A stretch of DNA of 22,739 bases from CAZILN01 sp964540005 (GTDB taxonomy: Bacteria > Bacteroidota > Bacteroidia > Bacteroidales > SM23-62). A program made the position numbers and the translations under genes. The stretch covers positions 1 to 22,739 of the forward strand of contig CAZILN010000324.1 of NCBI GenBank assembly GCA_964540005.1, in the 5' to 3' direction. The notes beneath the pieces are model-generated. The model did no database searches, was not told the origin of the DNA, and was given only the letters and a program-made list of their open reading frames with translations. Shown here one piece after another: positions 8,643-15,022 of the stretch (its first letter is position 1; every line of letters begins with the position of its first letter).

Positions 8643-9503
8643 ATGAGAAACCAAAAAGAAATCGTTAACCAGATATTGATTTTTTTAGTGATTACTACTG
8701 TTATCTCATCCGGGATCTTTATCTGGATGTTCAGCGGCGCCAGGGACAGTATGCCGGCGGTTTTAGCTATGATGTGCACCCCGGGTATTTCAGCTGTCAT
8801 AACCTCCCTGATCTTTAAGGACAGGATAGGCAGTTTCGGCTGGAAACCGGGGAAAGCCCGTTTTCTTCTCTATGCTTACCTCCTGCCCCTTGTTGTATCT
8901 ATTATTGGATATGGACTGGTATGGATGAGTGAGTACTCAGCATTTACCCCCGAACAGGTAGTGAACTATAAATGGGCTAAAATGATTGGATTTGACCTGC
9001 CTGCACCATTCATTGCCGGTCTTCTTTCAAAAATGATAATTGCCACCCTGTTAACCGTTCTACCGGTTTTTGGTGAAGAAGTTGGCTGGAGCGGTTTTCT
9101 GACCCCAAAGCTGCGCAAATTATTTTCCGTGCCTGTCACCTCACTGATAGTCGGTGTTTACTGGTCCGTATGGCATTACCCGGCAATTATCGGTGGGTTT
9201 TACGGAAACGATGCGCCACTGTGGATCTCACTGCCAGGTTTTTCGATGGTATTAGTTGGAGCTTCGTTTATCCGGACTGTCCTGGCCGATAAATCAAAGA
9301 GTTTATGGACCGGTGTACTGCTCCATGCAAGCCACAATGTGATCCTCATGGGCATGTTTCATGAAATGACTGTTGATAAGACAGGCATTGTCGATTACCT
9401 GGTGTCTGAAACAGGTATTTTTCTTGGATTGGTATATATCCTTGTTGCCCTGGTATTCTGGAGGATCCAGATAAATGGCAGATCATTAAAGTTTTATGGG
9501 TGA
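8643..9503 (+). CDS. CPBP family intramembrane glutamic endopeptidase (Abi/CAAX protease-like)
   Basis: A 286-residue polytopic membrane protein of the CPBP/Abi family (PF02517), with about seven or eight hydrophobic segments. Motif 1 is GEEVGWSGFL at 144-152 with Glu145-Glu146. Motif 2 is VYWSVWHYP with His178. Motif 3 is LLHASHNVI with His228 and Asn232. These are the residues that form the intramembrane glutamate-type active site. The usual motif-1 form is EExxxR, and here that arginine position is Ser150, an unusual substitution. Bacterial members include CAAX-prenyl-protease-like enzymes and bacteriocin-immunity proteins; the substrate is not predictable. It sits 11 bases after the S8 protease and upstream of a PD40 lipoprotein, in a same-strand cluster of envelope proteins. 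Confidence 0.9.
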   Translation: MRNQKEIVNQILIFLVITTVISSGIFIWMFSGARDSMPAVLAMMCTPGISAVITSLIFKDRIGSFGWKPGKARFLLYAYLLPLVVSIIGYGLVWMSEYSAFTPEQVVNYKWAKMIGFDLPAPFIAGLLSKMIIATLLTVLPVFGEEVGWSGFLTPKLRKLFSVPVTSLIVGVYWSVWHYPAIIGGFYGNDAPLWISLPGFSMVLVGASFIRTVLADKSKSLWTGVLLHASHNVILMGMFHEMTVDKTGIVDYLVSETGIFLGLVYILVALVFWRIQINGRSLKFYG

Positions 9504-9554
9504 GGAATACTCAGAGATAATTGGCATCTTTATAGTATATTAAAATACGCGATC

Positions 9555-10556
9555 ATGAAGATCCTTCTCTCTCTTTTACCGGCGGTTATTCTATTGGGTT
9601 CATGCCAGCAAGCTGACCAATACATACATGACCAGGACAAATTCCCTCATCTTGAAGGAGATTATCTTGGACAGGACCTGCCCGGCGACTCTGCCGTTCT
9701 TTTTGCACCGGGTATTGTAGGAACAGGAATGTACACCCGTGATATTACAATATCCCCGGATGGAGATGAAATTTTCTTCTGTGTCTCCATTGGTGGCTTC
9801 AAGTATACGGCCATAATCTGCTGCAAGAGGCTTAACGGGGTCTGGACAAGTCCCGAAGTAGCATCATTTTCAAAAGAAGCCACAGATCAGAATTTTGAAC
9901 CAGCCTTATCCTCAGACGGCCAGAACTTATTCTTTTTATCCACCAGGGACGGAAATGAAGATATCTGGATGGCAGAACGCCAGGGGGATGGCTGGGGGGA
10001 AACCAGAAATCTTGGTGCCCCTGTAAGCACTGAAGATGCCGAATACTTTCCTTCGCTCACAAATGACGGTACCATCTATTTTACCCGTTCAAAGCCGGGT
10101 GAAGCGAGTTTTGCATATCGGTCGCGATTCACAGATGGCAGCTACCGGGAACCGGAACTACTGCCCGAACAGGTAAACTGCGGCAGCAACCGCTTCAATG
10201 TATACGTATCGCGCAATGAAGATTTTGTGATTATCCCGGCAATTGGGATGGAGGATTCCTATGGTGGGGTGGATTACTACATTTCATTCAGATCAGAAAA
10301 TGACAGCTGGAGCGAACCACAAAATATGGGTCCTGAACTAAACACCCCTGCTACAGGCGAATACTCCGCCAGCATATCGCCAGACGGGAAATACCTCTTC
10401 TTCATGAGCAACCGTTCCCCCGACAGCTTGGATTATGAATGGAATTATAAAAACCTTCGAAAACTGTATGATAATCCGGGCAACGGAAACTCGGCCATCT
10501 ACTGGATCAGCACCGGGTTCATTGAAGACCTGAGAAAGCAGGCAACCTGGAACTGA
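9555..10556 (+). CDS. PD40 (TolB/WD40-like) beta-propeller lipoprotein, paralogue 2
   Basis: A 333-residue lipoprotein. The signal peptide ends in a good lipobox, LLGSC, with Cys17 as the acylated residue. The rest is a PD40 propeller with blade cores SPDGDEIFF (67-75), SSDGQNLFF (119-127), TNDGTIYF (169-176) and SPDGKYLFF (275-283). The N-terminal signature DYLGQ..PG......FAPGI (36-54) and the C-terminal IYWI match the other PD40 protein 2.4 kb upstream. The residues just after the lipid Cys (QQADQ) are only weakly acidic, so inner or outer membrane placement is open. It is the last gene of a long plus-strand run and converges with the SiaC-type gene, 44 bases away. No function is known for this subgroup; a binding or scaffold role is an inference from the fold. 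Confidence 0.88.
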   Translation: MKILLSLLPAVILLGSCQQADQYIHDQDKFPHLEGDYLGQDLPGDSAVLFAPGIVGTGMYTRDITISPDGDEIFFCVSIGGFKYTAIICCKRLNGVWTSPEVASFSKEATDQNFEPALSSDGQNLFFLSTRDGNEDIWMAERQGDGWGETRNLGAPVSTEDAEYFPSLTNDGTIYFTRSKPGEASFAYRSRFTDGSYREPELLPEQVNCGSNRFNVYVSRNEDFVIIPAIGMEDSYGGVDYYISFRSENDSWSEPQNMGPELNTPATGEYSASISPDGKYLFFMSNRSPDSLDYEWNYKNLRKLYDNPGNGNSAIYWISTGFIEDLRKQATWN

Positions 10557-10600
10557 AAGTACCTCCTCTGTAAAGATGTCTTTCCCTGTCCTCTTTGATT

Positions 10601-11005
10601 TTACTCCCCGAACCTGATACTCTCATCATGCACCGTATTGACCTCCAGCTTGGCGATCATGCTGAGGTCTTCCACGTCCTCTTCCATCTCTATATCCTCC
10701 CTGTTGTAATGCCAGTTTAAACTCACCTCTCCTCCCTTTTCCTGGTATTCCTTCAGCTTGAGCATAATATACAGTATCCGTTTGGATGAGCTTGTATTGA
10801 AATATGTCAGTTTAAAGTTAAAGGTGATCGCCTTACCCACTTCGGCCATATACTGCTCCAGCCATTTCAGCAGGGGTTCGTAAAATTCCACTGTATTTTC
10901 CAGGTAGGATTCACCGCTCAGCTCACAAATCCCCGTTTCAGCATTAAAATCGACGGCAGGTACATCATATTCCCCGTGGCTTCCCCTGATAACTAAATTT
11001 TCCAT
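10601..11005 (-). CDS. siaC: SiaC-type regulatory phosphoprotein (DUF1987)
   Basis: A 134-residue cytoplasmic protein of the DUF1987/SiaC family. Family landmarks are CELSGESYLENTVEFYEPLLKWL (27-49) and the conserved loop YFNTSSSK (68-75). In Pseudomonas aeruginosa SiaC the phosphorylated residue is, as I recall, Thr68 in the corresponding NTSS loop; Thr71 is the matching residue here. In the known system SiaB phosphorylates SiaC, SiaA dephosphorylates it, and unphosphorylated SiaC binds and activates the diguanylate cyclase SiaD. This gene is last in a three-gene minus-strand operon, 7 bases after the kinase gene. No GGDEF protein is adjacent, so its output partner is unknown. The acidic segment near 106-113 is typical of the family C-terminal half. 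Confidence 0.92.
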   Translation of the reverse strand: MENLVIRGSHGEYDVPAVDFNAETGICELSGESYLENTVEFYEPLLKWLEQYMAEVGKAITFNFKLTYFNTSSSKRILYIMLKLKEYQEKGGEVSLNWHYNREDIEMEEDVEDLSMIAKLEVNTVHDESIRFGE

Positions 11006-11012
11006 ATTGAGA

Positions 11013-11558
11013 TCATTTATTCAGTGTCACAGAAATCGTTATGAATGAATTTTTCCTGTCAACAGGCATTACCTCTATATCCAGTGGATTCTCAGAAGTT
11101 ATGGCAAGCTGTATCAGTCCGATATCGGCTCCCTCCCTGTCCTCTTTGACTGCTGTAAGGTGTTCACGTTTCAGTTTTCTCAAATCTTCTTTATCCAGCT
11201 TGTTGATCTGCTGGCAACGTTCCACTACTTCATTGATATTTTCATTCCTGATGAGGTTACCGGTTATAAACTGATAATTGTCCTTTTCATCAAGCATAAC
11301 AAGACTTCCTATACCCGGACCTTCATCTGAACCTATTACAATTTTCTCTGAGGAATACTGGCTGATATTCTGAGCCAGTTCGATAAAAACCTTGAATAGT
11401 TTTGGTTTCGCACCCGGATGCATACTGATGAGTTTCCTGATATAATTACCCATAATATTCAGTACTACCTTATCTATGGGGCCCTTATAGGAAATAAGTA
11501 CATTTTCCCCGGCATGGCAATGATAATCCACAAGGCTGAACGGTTTTCTGTCTTTCAT
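11013..11558 (-). CDS. siaB: SiaB-type protein kinase (GHKL/HATPase-like fold)
   Basis: A 181-residue cytoplasmic protein recognised as a SiaB family kinase, an anti-sigma-kinase-like protein that phosphorylates SiaC. The ATP-lid fold is recognisable. The N-box is IELAQNISQYSSE with Glu60 and Asn64 in the E-x-x-x-N arrangement, and a glycine-containing GADIGLIQLAI segment (143-152) stands where the G2 box is expected. The sequence is diverged from true histidine kinases and has no phospho-acceptor domain, as in SiaB and other partner-switch Ser/Thr kinases. Its ATG is 4 bases after the phosphatase stop, and its stop is 7 bases before siaC, so the three products should be made together. Regulation of kinase activity is not evident from the sequence; in this class control usually comes through the opposing phosphatase. 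Confidence 0.88.
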   Translation of the reverse strand: MKDRKPFSLVDYHCHAGENVLISYKGPIDKVVLNIMGNYIRKLISMHPGAKPKLFKVFIELAQNISQYSSEKIVIGSDEGPGIGSLVMLDEKDNYQFITGNLIRNENINEVVERCQQINKLDKEDLRKLKREHLTAVKEDREGADIGLIQLAITSENPLDIEVMPVDRKNSFITISVTLNK

Positions 11559-11562
11559 GGTA

Positions 11563-13512
11563 TTACAATTTTATTCCCAGTACAGTTATATCATCCCTCT
11601 GTTTCTCATATTTCTGGAATGAGACCAGTTCATAGTCAAGTCGATTTTTCTGCTCGCTCATTGGCAGGTCCCGGACTTCTGCAAGTATTCTCACGATCCT
11701 TTTGGTGCTGAATTTTTCCCTTCCGGGTGAAGGCTGGTCGGCCAGTCCATCTGTTGTCAGGTAAAGCATATCCCCCCGTTTCAGCTCCAGTTCATTTACT
11801 GTAAATTCCATATCCCTGAAAAATGGTCCCCCTACCCCTTTGCGGTCTCCCTGCAACCTGACGGGACCGGAACTGCCACTGGTATAAAACAGGGGCCTGC
11901 GGGCTCCTGTAAAACAGATACTGACTCTTTCACCATAATCCCCGTCAGGAATTCTGATACGCTCAATGCTGCACAGGCATACATCCATCCCGTCTTCATT
12001 TTCGGTCCTGTCCTGTCTCAAAGCCAGGCGCACCCTCCGGTCCATCTCCTCGAGAACAGACCTGGTGTCATGAATCGCTTTTTCCGTGACAATAACATTC
12101 AGCATACGGGATCCGACCATGGACAGGAATCCGCCGGGAACACCGTGCCCTGTACAATCCACTACAGCCAGCAATATTTTTTCCTTGCTGTCAGATTCAG
12201 AGCTTACCCTGCTCATCCAGTAAAAATCACCTGATACAATATCTTTCGGGTTATAAATAATGAAATTTTCAAAGTAACTGCCGAGCTCATCCGGTAGAGG
12301 CAGGATGGCCTGCTGTATGGTCAGGGCATAGTAGATGCTTGACTGGATATGTTCGCGCTGGGCCGTGATCTCTTCCTTCTGCCGGGTGATTTCAATATTC
12401 TGCCTTCGTATTGATTCATTTTTCTCTTCCAGTTCCCGGTTAGCCGCTTTCTTTATACGGTAAGCCCTGATTACGGCCCCGATCAATCCTGCACCCAGGA
12501 TAAACATAAGCCCGAAAAGCAGGAGAATATTTTTCTGACGTTCTATGGTATCTGTCTGGGTGGCCAGCACATCTGTCTGTGCCTCAATCTGCCTGGCCTG
12601 TTTCTGGATATTCCGGCGCTGTTCCTGCAGAATATCACTGCTTGTTTCAATATCGGAGAGAAGTCCCGACAAGCGGTCATTCTGCTGGCTGATCTCTGCT
12701 TCTTTTTCCCTGAGTACCTGCTCCCGATTTTGAAGCACCTGGTTTTTAGCCTTAAGTACAGCCTGCTGGTCCAAAATTTCAGCAGTAAGTGTATCCAGTT
12801 CCGACATTTGTCCAGTGATCTCAAGGTTCAGTGAATCTATATCCTTTCTGCGTTCCTCAAGCATTCCTTTTTGCGCTTCCAGGTCTGCACTCACCTCATG
12901 CAATTCCATCCTGACAGCCTCAAGTTCCTTTTCGGATGCGCGGTATATTTCTCTCAGGTCGTCTTCCCCCCCTCCTGCATACAAGATCCTGTCGGATACC
13001 TGTAAGCCTGTTGCATCTATATTCCCTTTATTGATCTCAAAGGATTTCCCGCCAAGATTCAAGGCCAGCATATTGATCATGATGTGCTCGTAATCCGGAC
13101 AACTGTCGGTAACCATCAATATCTGCTGTCCGCCAATCTTTCCGGCAATCCGCTTGATATCCGGATTCCTGCTTGCGGCCACATACAGGACATGGAAAGA
13201 GTTTATATCCTTAATCCTTTTTATATAGGTGACCGTGAAGGGCTTTCCTTTAAGCTTATCGGTCCCCGCTTTAAAACTCAATTCATTATATACCGCAGGA
13301 GAGCCAAACACACCAATCTTGTATTGCGGGACATACTCCTCCCCCTCCCAGTTTACATAGCTGGAGAAAAGAAGGGTGTATTCGGCTTTCGTCCGGTCAC
13401 GGCTGAACATCTGGGCATGAAGTCCAACTGTGCCAACCAGGCTCAGAAAGAGCAGTGCCGTCATTCCCTTAAGCTGTGCTGACATGTAATCAACCCTTAT
13501 TATTCGCTTCAT
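11563..13512 (-). CDS. SiaA-like membrane phosphatase: YfiR-like domain, coiled coil, TM, SpoIIE/PP2C
   Basis: A 649-residue sensor phosphatase. It begins with a signal peptide (about 1-34), then a YfiR/DUF4154-like domain (about 42-180), recognisable from YTLLFSSYVNW, KIGVFG and LNLGGKSFEINKGN through LQVSDRIL. A long heptad-rich coiled coil follows (about 187-328), then one TM helix (about 330-350), a short cytoplasmic coiled coil and a SpoIIE-type PP2C phosphatase (about 395-649). Metal-binding acids are present: Asp429 in SGDFYW, Asp452 in VVDCTGHG, Asp588 in LTTDG and Asp640/641 near the end. The sensor should sit in the periplasm and the phosphatase in the cytoplasm, acting on the SiaC protein encoded two genes downstream. 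I chose the ATG at 13512 because a purine-rich AAGGGGGA lies 4 bases upstream. An upstream TTG at 13530 falls inside a promoter-like box. Only one Cys lies in the YfiR-like domain. Confidence 0.9.
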   Translation of the reverse strand: MKRIIRVDYMSAQLKGMTALLFLSLVGTVGLHAQMFSRDRTKAEYTLLFSSYVNWEGEEYVPQYKIGVFGSPAVYNELSFKAGTDKLKGKPFTVTYIKRIKDINSFHVLYVAASRNPDIKRIAGKIGGQQILMVTDSCPDYEHIMINMLALNLGGKSFEINKGNIDATGLQVSDRILYAGGGEDDLREIYRASEKELEAVRMELHEVSADLEAQKGMLEERRKDIDSLNLEITGQMSELDTLTAEILDQQAVLKAKNQVLQNREQVLREKEAEISQQNDRLSGLLSDIETSSDILQEQRRNIQKQARQIEAQTDVLATQTDTIERQKNILLLFGLMFILGAGLIGAVIRAYRIKKAANRELEEKNESIRRQNIEITRQKEEITAQREHIQSSIYYALTIQQAILPLPDELGSYFENFIIYNPKDIVSGDFYWMSRVSSESDSKEKILLAVVDCTGHGVPGGFLSMVGSRMLNVIVTEKAIHDTRSVLEEMDRRVRLALRQDRTENEDGMDVCLCSIERIRIPDGDYGERVSICFTGARRPLFYTSGSSGPVRLQGDRKGVGGPFFRDMEFTVNELELKRGDMLYLTTDGLADQPSPGREKFSTKRIVRILAEVRDLPMSEQKNRLDYELVSFQKYEKQRDDITVLGIKL

Positions 13513-13516
13513 CATA

Positions 13517-13524
13517 TCCCCCTT
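13517..13524 (-). promoter_or_regulatory. Ribosome binding site deciding the phosphatase start
   Basis: AAGGGGGA on the minus strand lies 4 bases before the ATG at 13512 and only 1 base before the ATG at 13515. It is an unusually strong Shine-Dalgarno-like purine run for Bacteroidota and favours the 13512 start over the upstream in-frame TTG at 13530. Confidence 0.5.
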
Positions 13525-13527
13525 TAA

Positions 13528-13535
13528 CAAAGGTA
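13528..13535 (-). promoter_or_regulatory. Candidate -7 promoter element for the SiaABC-like operon
   Basis: TACCTTTG on the minus strand is a perfect match to the Bacteroidota -7 consensus TAnnTTTG. No good TTTG -33 element stands about 19 bases upstream, and transcription would begin only about 10 bases before the chosen start codon. A chance match cannot be excluded. Confidence 0.35.
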
Positions 13536-13684
13536 AGAATTATGGACGGATGCCTGAATATTAAAATTACAGATCCGGTTTATATCATATTAATTCAATG
13601 TTCCGGTACAAATAATGGAATTTTACACTATTTTCAGGTCCTGAACCAGGCCGCGCCTTGCTTAAGCTATTATATCAGGACAGT

Positions 13685-14476
13685 ATGAAAATACTGAGAA
13701 ATTACATCTTATTATTGACGTTTTTCCTGCTTTCCCTCAACGGGAATTCACAGGCTCCATATGGGAAGGTCCCCGATTATACCGGGGAGATAATGACCTA
13801 TAAGCTGAAGTACGGCATCCTGAATATCGGTTATGCTACCATTTCCTGCCTGGCTGACCAGTCCGGAGACAGCATACATATTAAGGCGGAAGCGCAAAGT
13901 TCAGGATTCATCAAAATGATTAAAGATATCGATTACCGCTTTGAATGTTATATGGATCCTGAATCCGGACTGCCGGTTTCTGCGATTCGCAGCCTTAAGG
14001 ACGGCAGGAATAATCTTTATAATGAGTTGCTCTTTGACCAGGCATCCAGGAAAGATTCCACAATCATTTACAGCCAGGCGTCAGGAAAACACATAGTTGG
14101 GAAAAATATGTATGACCTTTTAACCGGTTTCTTCCACTTCAGAAAGAACTATATTGACGTTTGCAATGATCCTGGTGATGAAGTAATAATAAAGACATTT
14201 TTTTCGGATGAATTATGGGACCTGAAGATCAGGTATGGGAAACGAGCAACTATCGAAACCAAATACGGAAAACTTGATTGTATAATGTATAAGCCCATAA
14301 CTGTGATCGGGCGGTTCTTCCGGCATGATGATGACATGCTGGTATGGTTTACCGATGATGAATCTGCGGTCCCGGTGGAGATCCGCCTGAACCTGATCCT
14401 GGGTTCCATCCGTGGACATCTTATCGATTACCAGCCTCCTGAAAACAGTAATACAAGTATGGTCAAACAGGAGTAG
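13685..14476 (+). CDS. DUF3108 domain envelope protein
   Basis: A 263-residue exported protein of the DUF3108 family, whose members are periplasmic or outer-membrane-associated and of uncertain function. The N-terminus is a clear signal peptide (KILRNYILLLTFFLLSLNGNSQA), so the mature protein starts near residue 24. The mature part opens with GEIMTYKLKYGILNIGYATI, the usual DUF3108 start, and carries alternating beta-strand patterns to the end, including KTFFSDELWDLKIRYG and a VWFTDDESAVPVEIRL block near the C-terminus. The ATG at 13685 has AGGA four bases upstream and directly precedes the signal peptide. An in-frame TTG at 13658 would add nine residues that break the signal pattern. The gene is divergent from the SiaABC-like operon across 172 bases, so the two could share regulation, though I see no operator. 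Confidence 0.85.
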   Translation: MKILRNYILLLTFFLLSLNGNSQAPYGKVPDYTGEIMTYKLKYGILNIGYATISCLADQSGDSIHIKAEAQSSGFIKMIKDIDYRFECYMDPESGLPVSAIRSLKDGRNNLYNELLFDQASRKDSTIIYSQASGKHIVGKNMYDLLTGFFHFRKNYIDVCNDPGDEVIIKTFFSDELWDLKIRYGKRATIETKYGKLDCIMYKPITVIGRFFRHDDDMLVWFTDDESAVPVEIRLNLILGSIRGHLIDYQPPENSNTSMVKQE

Positions 14477-14603
14477 ACAAACAGAACCTGCCATTAATAC
14501 CAAAGCGATCCCGACCTGTCTTTGCCTGAAGTAATTAATTTACTGTAAACAAATCCTGAAAAAAGGATTATGCCTTCACCTGTAATAGAGATCCGGAAAT
14601 CTG

Positions 14604-15014
14604 CTAATCCCCGGGAAACAACAAGTCTTTAGCTTGTTGCCTGCTCAACCACAGAAGTGCACTGGTAACCAGTATAGTTATACACGGAACAGCAGTAAAC
14701 CAAGTATTTCCGTCTTCAACAGGAGTAAGCCAGGCATATAATAATGCGATGCCGACAAGCAGAGTCCCGAGAGCCATAATCGTCACAAAGATGCCCTGGT
14801 TCTTAGGTTTCATCAATACCATCAAAGCCCCGATTCCCATAGCCAGTATGACACATCCCGGCCATTGGAGCCAGCCATGATAGACAGGTTCACCTCCCGA
14901 CATTTCTACCAGGGTGTTAGGGAAAAAGATGTAACCAAGACCGTAGACTATGCAAAGAATTGCATAAAGCACGAGAGAAATTTTCAGAATTACCGGATAA
15001 TTGTTTTCTGCCAT
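14604..15014 (-). CDS. Small four-helix membrane protein, function unknown
   Basis: A 136-residue inner-membrane protein with four predicted helices (about 8-31, 48-67, 73-96, 105-124) and a short charged C-terminus. The loop after TM1 (FFPNTLVEMSGGEP) and the glycine-rich second helix recall small DoxX-like or DUF4345-like proteins, but I cannot place it firmly in a family. There are no catalytic or metal motifs. Its ATG is 8 bases after the stop of the T9SS hydrolase gene on the same strand, so it is probably the distal gene of that transcript. It converges with the DUF3108 gene across 127 bases. Confidence 0.72.
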   Translation of the reverse strand: MAENNYPVILKISLVLYAILCIVYGLGYIFFPNTLVEMSGGEPVYHGWLQWPGCVILAMGIGALMVLMKPKNQGIFVTIMALGTLLVGIALLYAWLTPVEDGNTWFTAVPCITILVTSALLWLSRQQAKDLLFPGD

Positions 15015-15022
15015 AACAGTAA

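Noticed and set aside
10601..13512. Reading the three-gene operon as a SigB-type RsbU/RsbW/RsbV partner switch
   Set aside because: The last protein is DUF1987/SiaC, not a STAS-domain anti-anti-sigma factor, and the kinase matches SiaB rather than RsbW; no sigma factor gene is present.
14552..14569. Hairpin AATCCT-GAAAAA-AGGATT in the convergent gap, possible terminator
   Set aside because: The stem is only six A/T-rich pairs and neither strand shows a following T run, so it does not meet the standard for an intrinsic terminator.
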